DNA of 64,000 nucleotides from Dama dama (lineage: Eukaryota > Chordata > Mammalia > Artiodactyla > Cervidae): the NCBI RefSeq assembly GCF_033118175.1, contig NC_083689.1:27696501-27760500 (forward strand), in the 5' to 3' direction. Each line of letters starts with the position of its first letter. Within the stretch, counting starts at the first letter, position 1. A program made the position numbers and the translations under genes. The notes under the pieces are model-generated. The model searched no databases and was not told the DNA's origin. It saw only the letters and a list, made by a program, of their open reading frames with translations. Below are positions 49,780 through 62,204 of this stretch, piece by piece.

Positions 49780-50170
49780 AATTACTCTATAACCCCCAGG
49801 AGCAAAGCCTGCTCTGTATAATCCTCCCCTTCCTGGCCTACCACGTTGCCTTTGCTCTGGGGCTGTGTGTTCCTGGAGTTCCAGAGTTCCAGGGGAGAGT
49901 TCCAGAGGTCTGAGTGCTCTAGCAATAGCAGCGACTCCCCTGTCTCTGAAACTCTGGATGTTCCCAGCACCTTTTTCTCCTGTCTCCTGAGGAAACCATT
50001 TCTTGCTTTCTCCATGGTCACCAATGGGGTGGCCATTTTCTTGCTTATACTCCATTCTTTTGCATCCAGAGGCAGACCATTCCCCCTTCCTCCTAAACCT
50101 ACAGCTTTGGGGCAGACCATGCAGTGCAGTCCCCTTCTTGATGCAGCCAAACACCAACCCCTGGATCAAT
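49780..50170. other. GC-richer block of unknown origin
   Basis: About 390 bases, distinctly GC-richer than the flanks, with open frames on both strands (minus 49750-50169, plus 49846-50193). No splice-bounded exon or known repeat is recognised. It could be an LTR or retrocopy fragment. Confidence 0.3.
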
Positions 50171-50227
50171 CTCTTTTCACTCTAAGAGTTTAAGCTCCTG
50201 GATTATTGTTCTATTTTCTAATACTGC

Positions 50228-50463
50228 TCCCTATACATTTTTGTTTGCTTTGTTTTTTTAATTTTTTGAACTTTTACTTTTGTATTGGGGTATAGCCAAT
50301 TAACAATGCTGTGATAGCTTTAGGTGAACTGCGAAGAGACTCAGCCATACATATACATATATCCATTCTCCCCCAAACACCCCTCTCATCCACCCCTCCC
50401 ACATAACATTGAGCAGAGTTCCATGTACTATACAATAGGTTCTTGCTGGCTATCCAGTAACAC
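50228..50463 (-). mobile_element. Bovine L1 3' end
   Basis: Reverse of the bovine L1 tail: an A/T-rich end near 50255, then 'attggggtatagccaattaa', 'agagactcagccatacatat' and 'acataacattgagcagagtt'. Confidence 0.85.
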
Positions 50464-51936
50464 AATTCTTTTTGTAATTACCATAGCCATTTGAATGCTT
50501 CTTCAACACCGAGGACTCTCAGTTCCAGGCTCTCTTCTTGTCCCAAAGATGTGTCTTTTCATTTCACTGAAGCCACTAACTCTCCTGGTCTTGTTATTAC
50601 TAATAACTATATCCCCTCTATACTCTCAGTTCTATTTTCTGTCACCATCTCCTGTATTTCTAGCCCTGTTCTTAAGTCTAAAAGTCTTCTGAGTCTAAAA
50701 GTTCTTTAACCCCACCAGACCCTAAAATTCATTAGTGCCTCCACCATTTGACTGTCTTTCAAGCCCTTCATATCTTTGCTTTCCTCCATATACAACTAAA
50801 TTCCATGGTCAATCATTTTCAGCTCCTTACATACAACCTCAGGTCAAATGTATGCTCCTTTCACTATGCTCACATGGCAATTCCGAAACTTACACCACAA
50901 GTACATCTCTATTCTATACATACCTGGAGGGTAATGTACCACTCTGACATGAGTGTCAAGCTGAATTCATGAACATCAAGTGGACCATCAATGCTACCAC
51001 ATGGTCAGAACAAGTACTATTTCATTCATTTTCTTCTTCCCTTAAGTGACCACTTCACATTTCCTCTCTTCTCAAAATTCCAACATCTCCTTTTCCACCT
51101 TTAGTCTCAGAAAAATGGACTATCTTGATAAAAATATATAGATGCAACCAAAAGGAGTACCACCATAAGTTTCCAACAACTGCTTTTGTTCAAAATACTG
51201 TCTTTTCTCCTATTACTAGGCTATCCATACTTCTTTCTGAAGCCCTATCCTATTCCATCCATCTTGCCAACTTCAAACATCACTCCGGAAATGTTTTGCT
51301 CTCTCCTTTGCATCACTAGTTTTCTGTTCTGTTCTGTTCTAGAAAACATACACTGGCAAGCAATCATGTATAATTCTCCTTATTAAAAAAACAATAAACT
51401 CTTTGACGCATATTCCTCTCCAGCTAACGCCACATTTCTCTGCTTTACTCTTTCAACAAAATTTCCTAAGTTACCTTGAGTCCTTCCTTTAATTCATCAC
51501 ATGCTATTTTCTCTTGAATCCATTCCACTTAGTCTTTTGGTTGCTTATCTTAATATGTTTTGTTGGTTTCTTCTCATCTGACTGAACTCTAAATGACATA
51601 GTGTCCCAAGTAAAAATAAAAGTGTATGAATATCATATAACAATCTGCACGATGTACAGGGCACCCCCCATAAGTGTTAATATTGATGAAAAGCAATGCA
51701 GTGAGTAATCATACTGAGTGAGATATGTAACAACTGTAAACAGCCTTTAATTCATGCCAGATTTTGCTGCAAAATAGTTCAGGCATTTAGACATGAAATG
51801 TGTTTCAAAAAACTTTGAATTTCCAATCCCTCATGGATTTTGAAATTTTAGATAAGAGGTATGGATCTGTCTTAACTGTCAACAGTTAATTGGAAAACAG
51901 CTATTTTGGAAGGATAAATAATGAAAAATGCTTCAC

Positions 51937-52090
51937 CTCCTCCACATGTGGCATCGCAATCTTCCCAGCCTGTGTGTGTCCACATAAAAAGGGGTTCCGG
52001 TGCTTTGGAGCTCTGATTCTCTGGAGGAGGGTCTGATGGGATGGTGTATTCATAGTGAAGACCATAATTCTGGTCTTGAAACAGCAGCAC
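51937..52090 (-). CDS. ADAMTS18: ADAMTS18 exon 18: spacer end and start of a TSP1 repeat
   Basis: 154 bases, 51 codons plus one base. The acceptor is attatag|GTG and the donor GGAG|GTGAAGC. The peptide opens VLLFQDQNYGLHYEYTIPSD, completing the spacer. A short acidic/proline linker follows with an N-Q-S sequon (N25), a potential N-glycosylation site. Then comes a TSP1 start with tryptophans 37 and 42 and the motif CDATCGG. That motif fits the C-x-x-(S/T)-C-x-x-G consensus for POFUT2 O-fucosylation. The rest of this TSP1 repeat is in exon 19. Phase 0 in, phase 1 out. Confidence 0.95.
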
Positions 52091-53098
52091 CTATAATATA
52101 TACAGAAGGGTTCAAAGCAGACGGATCAAATCAGAGCATATTCAATGTGATGCATAAAACTAAGGATATGGATACCTTAAAATGCTTTTGCTGTGCATGT
52201 ATGCTGTGCATGTTCCTTTCATACACAGTAGATTTGTGACCTTATCGCTTTAATGCTGAAACTGTCCTACTTCTGTAAACACTGCAGTTATACACTTACC
52301 TCTAAGCTAACAATGGCATGAAAAAATAGCCCATTTGAGTGAGATCAGAGATACCATATTATTTTCTCCCAAGTCAATGGGCTACACAGTCTCCCAAAGC
52401 ATGGTACATGTATGAGATGACTTTAGTAGGGGGGACAGGGACATGTGCCCTACATAACATCAAGATATAACCCACAATCTAGTATCAAATGAAGCCTTTT
52501 CATTCATATTAGAAAAATATGAATGATAAGTCCCTGTGTCAATAGAGGAAGAGGACAGAAGGTTTTGGGAATTATTTCACTTCATAAGGGGAAGAGAACT
52601 TCTAGGCCAACTGAAGAACAAGAATACTATTCCATGTATGCTTACGGTTAAACTTTAATTTTGGCAAGGTTACTAACTTTTCATTTACAGTAAAGATCAT
52701 TTCCTTTGAAAAGAAATTTATGTTAAAAAAAAACTTTTAAATGCAAAGTAACTTAATAATGGTACAGTTAGGTACACATATATAAACAGTACATGTATGT
52801 AAACAGTATAAATCATAAAGGATGCATGGGAATGGTTGAACTGTGGGTTACACTGAACTAAATCATTAGCAGCAACCAAGTCTGTGATGTTATCCCACAG
52901 TACACAATATCAAGCTTAGAACTGCATCATGTGTGGTGCAAACATACATATTTTAAATGAAAGAAAAATACATGAAAAATACTCATTTAAAATAAAAGAA
53001 TGAATGAGAATATATGTTTCTTTATAAATTCATTTCCATCAAATATGTCAAACAAGCCCAATGGATATATGACGTCTATGGATCTGAGGACTTATGGA

Positions 53099-53291
53099 AA
53101 AGTGAAAGTCACTCAGTTGTGTCTGACTCTTTGAGACCCCATGGACTATGCAGTCCATGGAATTCTCCGGTCCAGAATACTGGAGTGGATAGCCTTTCCC
53201 TTTTCCAGGGGATCTTCCCAACCCAGGGATGGAATCCAGGTCTCCTGCATTGCAGGCAGATTCCTTATCAGCTGAGCCACAAGGGAAACCT
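53099..53291 (-). mobile_element. Bov-tA SINE with target-site duplication
   Basis: Reverse copy: gtcactcagttgtgtctgac to ctgagccacaagggaaacct. CTGAGGACTTATGG before and CTGAGGATTTAAGG after look like a diverged target duplication. Confidence 0.9.
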
Positions 53292-54710
53292 GAGGATTTA
53301 AGGAAGCAATCTATATAACATGATGTGATACATAAAAAATATATATCTAAATTTTAAGTAAAATTCAAATATTAGAGAATTTTGATATTTAATCTATATC
53401 AAGATAGTTGTAATGATAGGCTATAGAGTTAACACTTATTGGGGGGAAAAATGAGTTTTTAAGGTTAACTTTTTTTACTTTTTTTCCTTAAGATTTTGCC
53501 TCAATATATTAATAGAAATACTATGACACATTTTAATATGTGGGTTGAGGAATTAGTATGATGGCATTATGAATCAACTAGATCAACAACAAAAATAATA
53601 CTTCTAAAAGTCACATGTATGTAACATGCTGGATACTGATCCTAAGCACATGACAGTGTTTGCTATGACTTTAAATATCTCATTTCATGTTGCTAGTGAC
53701 TTTTCAGCTCAATAAGCTAAAAAAAAAGGGAGAGAGATGGATTCATCTTGTTTATGAACAGAACCAGACCATTACATGATTTTTAAATCGACGAAATGAA
53801 CATATAAATAAGTTATTTGTCAACTTATTTAATTACATGAAAACATGTCTGTTTTTCTTAAAAAACTACCTTTTCATTAATAGGACTTTTAATTGTCCTT
53901 GAACATCTAATTCCATTATAATAAAGACATTAGTTACAAAATCATTAGCTCTTTCTTAAACCATCTGAATTTGGCAGTATTCTTTGCAAGAAGGAAAGTT
54001 ACAGCTGAGGGGCACATACTGAAGCATGGCACAGAAGGTATTGCCTTTCAAAGTTCAGTACCGGCTTTCAATCTGTAATAGTCATTAAAGAAAAATATCT
54101 TTAGAAGTGCAGTTTCCTTTGGATTACTGAATAAATCCAGGTCACATAGATGCCTTCTTTTAGACATAGTTCACTGACTTTAATTATGTTTCATGCTTCC
54201 AGGAAAAACCTTGGTAATTACCAGTCAGATTAAGGATTCTGCAGCAAGGAAACTCCCTCTGCCCAACAGTAAGGTCTCACATACACTGTTTTAAAATTTT
54301 GAATTAGAGGCTCACTAAAAGAGCCTCAGTCTTGTTCCATAAAAATATGTAGGTTACACTCATGAAAGGGAGGCAACATGATGGCGTTTTCAGCAACCAA
54401 ATCATTAAACATATGTTTGTTGTTGATAATGTTGTTATTCTAAGTGACCCAATCATGGAAAGAGCCAGATATTGGTCATATGATGTTTGTTTAGTCATTT
54501 TCCCCCCCTCTCTCCAGATGGCAGAAGGCGCAGAGTGGAGTTTCCAATTCAAATTAAAGGATCCAAAGTAACTGTGGGGAGATGAACAAAAACATTATTT
54601 AAAGTGTATGCATAATTATGATCCAAAGCTCTCGAGTATAAAGAACTTAGATTTGATCTTTGTATCAGGAAAGGCAGCATGGATGATGGATTAACATCTA
54701 ATTTATTCAG

Positions 54711-54775
54711 AGCAGGGAAGCCTGGAGTGCTGCAGTCCACGGGGTCGCAGAGCCAGACATCACTGAATCACAACA
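54711..54775 (+). mobile_element. Bov-type SINE 3' fragment
   Basis: Only the end is present: gctgcagtccacggggtcgc, 'agccagacatcactgaatca'. Confidence 0.7.
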
Positions 54776-54805
54776 ACAAAATAACTTATTGGGGGATCCT
54801 GAGCA

Positions 54806-54960
54806 CAGTACTTAATCTTTTAAATATTTAGTGTTTTCTAATCTGTAAAATGGAATAATAATAATACATATCACACAGTGTTATTCTGAGGATTAAATGC
54901 CATAATGAAGGTAAAGCATTTCTGGACAGGGTCTGCTCTCAGTGCTTGATGAATGGTGTA
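54806..54960 (+). repeat. MIR SINE
   Basis: 'taatctgtaaaatggaataa', 'attctgaggattaaatgcca' and a final 'gtgcttgatgaatggtgt' are MIR sense text. Confidence 0.75.
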
Positions 54961-55090
54961 TATTATTACTATTATTAAGATTTTGAACAGAAGGCTTCAT
55001 GGAACTCACCTCGCTCCCTTTATACATCCCTTCCTTCATGCATTCTTGTTGGTAAAGCCTACTGACTGCAGTTCTACAAAACATTCTTAC

Positions 55091-55180
55091 TTGAAATGTG
55101 GTCAGTGAACCAGTAGTAGTGGCAGACCAATGTTCAGTTAACAAGAACAAGAACCTCAGGTGATTTGCAGGCACATTCAA
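55091..55180 (-). other. Possible cryptic or cassette exon in ADAMTS18 intron 17
   Basis: On the minus strand a pyrimidine-rich acceptor (gcttttccctag) precedes 90 bases that are followed by a strong donor (CAA|GTAAGA). The 90 bases are open in the frame imposed by exon 17, which ends in phase 0, giving 30 codons that begin LNVPANHLRFLF. Exons 17 and 18 already join into continuous spacer sequence, so the insert would fall in the middle of a spacer strand. It does not resemble ADAMTS domains. Chance occurrence is quite possible. Confidence 0.25.
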
Positions 55181-55784
55181 CTAGGGAAAAGCAAATGGGC
55201 CAATGAGATTGGAACCTCTGGTGCCTAGACTGGCAACACAGATGTCTCCAGCTGAGGACAAATTCAACTTAAACTGTAAGGAGATATTAAACAATGCAGC
55301 ACATCACACTCCAAATAAACAGTCAGTTGACTGTGTTTTACAGTTGTTTTTATGTGTGGACTCAGAAGTTGAAGTGTGTGAATCTCAGACTTTGCCACCA
55401 GAATGAAAAGCACTCTAGCTGTGTAGCCAGTCCTCCGGCTCCTCAGTCATTAGCACTGAACGCCATGACCAAGGACAAAAGGGGCATGTGAACCTGCTAC
55501 CGGCACGGGTGCAGAGCCTCAGTGTCCTGATTTGTTTGCTCCGAACTCAGACCTGGTCTTCTGCTACAAGGTAAAGAAACTTATTATCCCAAACATTCAA
55601 GTTATCATAATTCTTTACAGGAGTCACTTAACCTAGTAAGAACACAAGGGGTAACTGGAAGCCTTGTTAGATAGTTAACAAGTGTTTTCCCCAGGAACCA
55701 ATACCATTTTTCTCAAGGGCCTTTTGTATAGACTCAGGTGGTACGCATTTCACAGATGTGTGAAATGCGACAGTTTGCCATGCA

Positions 55785-55970
55785 TGCATGCATGGATGCT
55801 AAGTCGTTTCAGTCATGTCCGACTCTTTGCGACCCTATGGACTGTAGCTGGCCAGGCGCCTCTGTCCGGGGAATTCTCCAGGCAAGAAAACTGGAGTGGG
55901 TTGCCATGTTCCTGACCCAGGGATCAAACCTGTGTCTCTTACGTCTTAACCACTAGCGGCACCTGGGAAG
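55785..55970 (-). mobile_element. Bov-tA SINE
   Basis: Reverse copy, about 340 bases downstream of ADAMTS18 exon 17: gctaagtcgtttcagtcatg to 'gcggcacctgggaagc', with a deletion in the middle. Confidence 0.9.
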
Positions 55971-56309
55971 CACTCTAATCTTTACAGACATCTACTCTGA
56001 TCAGTAAACATATACTTTTAGGGAAAGAGGAACCTTATTGCCTGCTAGTTTACCTCTACTGTGGGCTGAGAATTCCCCAAAACATCATGTCCATTTTTAA
56101 AATGTAAAATTATCTTTTAAATTTAAAAATTTCCACTTTTAGCCATCTTGATTTCAAACACACACAAAAAACCCTCTAAAATCCCACCTCTTAAGTAACT
56201 TTAAATATCTACTTGACAATCCAAATTTGGAAAAAAGAGAAAGCAAAGTGGGAATGTCCTTTGTCGTAGGAAGCTGATTATGCAATGTTATGGATTCATG
56301 CCCTCATAC

Positions 56310-56467
56310 CAGGAGGTGTAAAGGTGTTGTAGTAGGACCTTTGGCGGAGATCTTCTCCCAGAGGCCTCGTCTTACATAATGGACAGTAGTTCCTGCTATG
56401 TTGAATGCTCCAGAGTGTTCAATCTTCCAGTCACTGTTAATAGACTGTTTTCCAGTGTCTCGGAGAG
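56310..56467 (-). CDS. ADAMTS18: ADAMTS18 exon 17: spacer domain
   Basis: 158 bases encode 52 whole codons after a split alanine codon (one base comes from the upstream exon). The acceptor reads ctctttatag and the donor CTG|GTATGAG. The peptide begins LRDTGKQSINSDWKIEHSG and ends TTTPLHLL. It has no cysteine, as expected for the cysteine-free, beta-strand-rich spacer that in this family contributes to matrix and substrate binding. Exon ends are phase 1 in and phase 0 out, so it joins the next exon without a split codon. It lies 4.2 kb upstream (in transcription) of exon 18. This is the most 5' ADAMTS18 exon found; I searched up to 64000 for the preceding spacer exon and did not find it. Confidence 0.93.
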
Positions 56468-56734
56468 CTATAAAGAGGTTACAAAATATTATGAAATTAG
56501 CAAGTCAGCATCGTTAATCACTGTCCCTTTTGCATGATTTTGTTAAAAGCATTTCGTGCATTTCTAAACTAAATGGTCAGTACTCCCTAAAGTAAAATAG
56601 GAGGCATCTCCACTTTGGGAAAATCTATAATCACAGCAAATGCCACAGGAAATTCTCCTTCTCTCCTAAAGCTGCCCACCACCATAGAGTCACATTTATC
56701 TTTGTCTCCTCAAAACTTCCATTGAAAACGTCCA

Positions 56735-56775
56735 TGTGTTATATGTGTTATATGTGTTATAACACTATATGTGTT
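56735..56775. repeat. Short tandem repeat of TGTGTTATA units
   Basis: Three adjacent TGTGTTATA-like 9-mers plus one more after a short break. Confidence 0.85.
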
Positions 56776-57444
56776 ATACTTATTTTGTCCCGTAGTCATT
56801 TATTCTTTAACATATTAAGGCTAGAGTTGTCTGTGTTGTCTATGTAATCATTCTATGAACATCGTGAGGGCTAGTACTTACATCTTATACATGCTCTGTA
56901 ACTCCCATGCCACCCAAGAAAAGGGTGTGATGACAGAAGGATCATTAAATAGCATGTTAACTAACAGCTCAAAATGAGAGTTATGTTCAACACAAAACAA
57001 TTCAAATATAACGTGGTGGTTTTAAAAACAAAACTCAGAACCTTTTAACATTCCTAGTTTGTGATTTACTGTGTACAAGAATATATATAAATGCTAGTTC
57101 TCACCCATAAACAGCCATCATTTATGTGGAATTGTACAGAATAAATTTGTTTACCTATAATTTTTCTCTTTCTCTGTTTTGACTTGATTTGTGCCACAAC
57201 TTAAATAAGATGCATAACATGGAAATGAGATTCTATGATAACCATTTAAAATTAAGGATTCCTTCTATTTTTTTTACAAATGATTTTATGTTTTATTTAA
57301 GCTTTCAGACACTCTCATATAATTGAATCTCTTTCAAAAACATTTACATGAAGATTCACTGAAAGCTTTTATGTCATTATTCTATGAAAATGTTCTGATA
57401 AATTAAGCTAATAAATCTTCCCAATATTATTTGTGCTAATCTCT

Positions 57445-57680
57445 ATTTATGGAACATTTGAGGATTTTTCAACTTTTTTAATATTATGAATAACACTCAG
57501 ATAAATATACTATACACTAATTATTTGTATATCTGAATATTTCCCTTGGATAGATTCCCAGCTTTGGAATTTCGGAGTAAAAAAACTGACATTTAAAGAT
57601 TTGAAAAAACAACTGCAAATTGATTTTCATAAAGTTTGCATAAATTTATGCTTTCATAACTGAAGTTATGAAAGTGTACG
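57445..57680 (-). repeat. Old L1-like fragment
   Basis: AT-rich text around 'aataacactcagataaatat' and 'ttcccttggatagattccca' resembles reverse L1. Weak. Confidence 0.35.
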
Positions 57681-57834
57681 TTTCTGAACACCTACTTGAA
57701 AGCACCTTTATATAATATTTAATAACTAAATAATTGCTTATAAAGCATCAGCTATAAATCAGGGAATATTCAAAATTCTGGGAATTCCCATATGAACAAT
57801 AGAAATATGTTCTCTGGCTTCACAAAACTAATCA

Positions 57835-58060
57835 ACTAACTGGCAAACCAGACAGTAATCAAGGCATAAGTAATGATTAATAATTATAATTACGCTGAAA
57901 CTTGTGAGGGAGGAGTCAGGAAAGGCTTGTCTGAAGGATGACATTTATGGAGGACGCTAGCCAGGGGAAAAGAGAAGCACAGGGAGAGTGTTCAAAGCTG
58001 AGGGAACTACTAATGCAAAGGTCACCAGCGCAGCGTGGTGTGAAACAGGTAACAAATGTG
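57835..58060. repeat. Unclassified old mammalian repeat
   Basis: 'ggaggagtcaggaaaggct', 'gaaggatgacatttatgg' and 'actaatgcaaaggtcacc' follow a pattern common in mammalian genomes. Likely the same family as 16685-16975. Confidence 0.45.
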
Positions 58061-59529
58061 CAGATGCCACATGTCCTAATGTGGATCATGAACCGATGAG
58101 ATGAGAGTAGGGAACAGCCAGACTTTACAGGCTGTGTTAATTTTCAGCAGCTTTTTCCTAAGAAAAAAATATATAAAGCTATAAGATTTTGAACAATATT
58201 GTGCAGAAAATGGACTTACATAGGACAAATTTGTATAGAGAAGATAAAATACCACACTGACACAGTATCCCACTGGAAAGTAATAGTGGCTTGACTTGAC
58301 AGTAGAAAGTGAAGAGGAATTCAAGAGTGAAATGGATAAAATAGGCTGATGACTTGGTTGCCCTGGGTGAAAGGAACTGTCAGGGCTGATGCCAGATTTC
58401 TAGTATGAGAAACAGTGGTTATGATAGCACATAGATAGGAAAGACCAGAAAAATAAATGATTGAGGAGAAATATCAGGGGTTGAATTTTGAACAATCTAG
58501 ATTTCTTTTTTAAAAAAAAATCTTTTTTGCTATTGAGGTTAAAGATGTTTTTCATTTGCTTATCAGTTATCTGCCTTTCAAATTTAAAATAATTAAATAA
58601 ATTATACATTATCTGTTTTTTTCTGGTTAACTAAGAGATTTTTTGGTGTTTTTATTTCCATTATTATGAACACTGTATTAATAAAAGTATTAAAAATTTA
58701 CCTCAATTTCTACCAAATAATATTTTTCCTACATACTACACATAAGGGGTAATGTTTTTGATGAAATATTAAGCATACATATTTTTAGATGTATGAAAAC
58801 TATTTAAGTATTAATTTTTCCTTGAATTTTAAACATGAAAAGGAAATATGCTGCCAGAAAACTCTCAACACCTTGCAAATACCTTTTACCAGCTACAAAT
58901 AGATATACTTCTGATAATGCTAGACTGATTAGAAACTAATGATTTTTCCTAAAAGTTAAAGTATTTCCTTGTATTTCTCTGAGGTCTATTAAATATTCTG
59001 AGAATTTTTTTGGTCTAAATTTGTACTAACGACCAGTATAACTTCATTCTTTTTCCTGTCTCTCAATATATATTCAAGGCACTATTATAAAGGAATATTT
59101 CCTGAAAATCTCTAATAAAAATGCCTTAAAAATTTTTTGTGGTGACTAAAGCATCATATTGAGACTCAACTGTCTCCTGGAATTCAGCATCCCCTCTTTC
59201 CTGAAATGCCACATGGATGTACTTGAAAATCCATACAACTTACAACCTTAAGAACAACCCCATATGCAGATTCAACATTTTGGGTGAGTAGTGTTTCTTG
59301 GCTTTTCAATTCATTAGCTTTAAAAATCTGTTTTTTAGAAAATCTATATCTGGCCAAATCTGAATAACTGGTGCTTCACTATCTCTCCCACTGTAAACAA
59401 CCAGAAAAGTAAGACAATGTATGAAACGATTGCTTCAACGGACAACAGAGGACAGATTCCCCAAGAGGAGGAGACCAAAGGCAACCTCTAAAATTACTTG
59501 ACTTCTGCCTGATGATACTTTCCAGACCC

Positions 59530-59822
59530 TAAAGAAAATCAGTCCTGAATATTCACTGGAAGGACTGATGCTTAAGCTGAAGTTCCAATACTTCGGCCAC
59601 CTGATGAGAAGAACTGACTCATTGGAAAAGATCCTGATGCTGGGAAAGACTGAAGGCAGGAGGAGAAGGGGACGACAGAGGATGAGATGGTTGGATGGCA
59701 TCACTGACTCGATGGACATGTGTTTGAGCAAGCTCCAGGAGTTGGTGATGGACAGGGAAGCCTGGCATGCTGCAGTCCATGAGGTCACAAAGAATTGGAC
59801 ATGACTGAGTGACTGAACTGAA
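59530..59822 (+). mobile_element. BovB LINE 3' end
   Basis: A plus-strand 3' fragment. It carries the end of the reverse transcriptase frame (LKLKFQYFGHLMRRTDSLEK from 59571) and ends 'gactgagtgactgaactgaa'. It overlaps in content with the copy at 17967-18895 but in the opposite orientation. Confidence 0.92.
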
Positions 59823-60625
59823 CCACACAGAGGGGTAACTTCAGCAGAGCACAGATAACAAGGGCTTCAGCGAGATGAGGACACAGAGAATGGAGTAAAA
59901 CTGACTAAGGCAGCTGGAATCTGTTTTATGGAGTACTGGAGAAGAGGGAGTCATACAAAGATGAGCTTCCAACTATCTCATACACTGAGATGGTGTGAGG
60001 GACATAACCTAGAGCATCTCATTTATTTATGCTTGCTGTAGAGACCTTTATCCATATTTAACCTGTCACAGCCTTCTATACTCTCATTGGTTGCACTTAA
60101 CCATCAGCCCTTTCATTTAGCAATTCATATTACTGTTTTTGAGCTCTTAAAAGCCTTTTCCACTTTTGTTTCCTTTGGAGTTTTCCTTAACCTTATAAGT
60201 TTACATAATGGCATGATGAAAAGAAATGGGAATAACTGGGCACCTGGCAGAATTTGAGAGAATATAGGGAATATGGGAAGTGGGGTACCTTGTAGTTTGT
60301 ATCAAGTGTATGCTATTTCAAAATTTTCTTTTTGCTTCCTATTACAGAATTTTGACTACCTTCTAACTTGTAAAACACTATTAACATCAAGAAGCTTTGT
60401 ATTATACCAAGTATTGGCAACTTAAAGTTCTATAAGAGAACTTTTAAGAGCCACTCTAAAATAACCATTTCGTTGGTTTCATCCTTCATCTACCAAAAAT
60501 CTTTGTGGTAGAAACTGTCACTGTAGTTTAAAGGAGAATAATCTCAATTTACTTGAACTATTTTTTCTAAATCTTGTGTTTCTATAAATCCTAAATGTCA
60601 CAGCCTTTAACTGCTGACTGGTGGT

Positions 60626-60695
60626 TTCGTCGCTAAGTCGTGTCCGACTCCTGCGACCCCACGGACTGTAGCCTGCCAGGGTCCTCTGTCCACGT
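60626..60695 (-). mobile_element. Short Bov SINE fragment with flanking repeat
   Basis: About 70 bases (cgctaagtcgtgtccgactc to 'gtcctctgtccacg'). TTAACTGCTGA occurs on both sides (60607-60617 and 60695-60705), consistent with a target duplication around a truncated insert. Confidence 0.8.
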
Positions 60696-62204
60696 TAACT
60701 GCTGATTATTACTGACTAATTTCTTAAGTAACAAGAAGATGCATTTTTTTTTTCTAAAAGTTCTAGTATTTTTCAAGAAAACAAATGGAGCCATTAACAA
60801 ACAAAATGCAATTTTTCCCCTAGGATGCAGTAATTAGAAAAAACAACCAAAACAGAAAATATAATTATTACAAAAGCTAAAAAAGAAAAAAAAGAAAATC
60901 TGCAAAGGTGTCCCTTTGAGCCTGAAATTAAATACTAAGCTATAAAAAAGTAGAATGAGATTCCTCAAGGTTAGGAAAAGACTAACTATCTAGGACCTAC
61001 AAACTGCACACCTCCTGGGCTCGTGTAGGGCTGGAAAACATGCATCTTTTGCTATCAGAGTGAAGAGGTCTTACTGAACGTATAAACTCTTCAGAGGAGA
61101 ACCTAGGAAGGCTGGCAAATTAGAAATAAAGTTGGACGAGGCCTAGAATTAAGGTTCCCTGAAAAGGGAGGATAGGCACAAAAATTATTTGAAGATATAA
61201 TGCTCAAAATTTTTTCAAATTTTATATAAACCATTAGACTACAGATCTGAAAAGTACACTGGAACTAAAACAGCATAAGCATAAAGAAAGTCATACCAAG
61301 GCACAACATATTCAAACTGATGGAACCCAATGATAGGGAGAACAATCTTAACAGTGGCTAGAAAGGAAACAGGAATATTGCATATGGGGGGAAAAGATGT
61401 AAGAATTTCCTGGATATACCATTAGAACTAATGCAAGGAAACATAATCTTTAAAGTGAAAAAAAAAAACCCACACAAAATAGTAAATACAGTGAAAATAT
61501 ATTTCAGATATGAACGCAAAGTAAACTGTCAGAAAAACAAAATCTGAGAAATTTTGCTGCCAGCAGACTTGCTCAACAAGAAGTATTAAAGGATGTTCTT
61601 CAGGCTGCAAGAACATGGTTCAGATGTAAACAGGTATCTAAGTGAAAGTATGAAGAATGTTGGTGTTGACAAATGTACAAAAATATGCAAATATTTTTTT
61701 CACTAATTCTTTTTCATCTAATTGACTATTTGAAACATAAATGATTAGACTGCATTTTGGTGCTGAAAGCAAATATAGAAATAAAATGATTATATAAAAT
61801 GTAGAAATAAAATGTGTAACAGTACAAAGGAGGGGAGGGAAGCAAGTAAAGAGAAGTACAGTGCTTTAAGGAACTTACATTATATGTAAGGTGACACAAT
61901 ATAATCTGAAGGGAGACTATAATAAATTAAAAATCCATATGGAAAATCCTAAAGCAACAAATGAAAATATAAAACATGAGCTATATGCAGCTAATAAGCA
62001 AATAAAGGAGACTAATGGAATACTGAAAAAATACTCCAACAAGTCAGATAAAGAGAAAAAAGAAAAAAGGAATGGAATACATAGAAACATTCAATACATC
62101 CACAATTACATTTAAATGTATTTTGAATATTAGTTAAAGGAGAGAGGTTTTCAGGCCCCAGAGCAAAAAGGACTGGCTATTCAATTCGCAAGAATGCACT
62201 TTTT

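Larger units (their letters stand above)
42651..51936 (-). other. ADAMTS18: ADAMTS18 intron 18
   Basis: 9.3 kb. It contains a short tandem region (43229-43330), an old L1 (45180-45600), MIR pieces (46325-46395, 48944-49065), two bovine L1 3' ends (48587-48678 and 50228-50463) and a GC-richer unassigned block (49780-50170). The remaining AT-rich sequence shows nothing I can name. Confidence 0.85.
52091..56309 (-). other. ADAMTS18: ADAMTS18 intron 17
   Basis: 4.2 kb. It contains Bov-tA copies (53099-53291, 55785-55970), a Bov fragment (54711-54775), a MIR (54806-54960) and a potential in-frame cassette exon (55091-55180). Confidence 0.85.

Noticed and set aside
49750..50169. 139-codon minus-strand frame as a protein-coding gene
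   Set aside because: No splice signals, no recognisable domain, and equally long frames on the other strand.
54893..55180. 95-codon minus-strand open frame as a gene
   Set aside because: It runs through a MIR element and has no family character; only its splice-bounded first 90 bases deserve notice.
59435..59788. 117-codon minus-strand open frame
   Set aside because: Antisense shadow of the BovB 3' end at 59530-59822.
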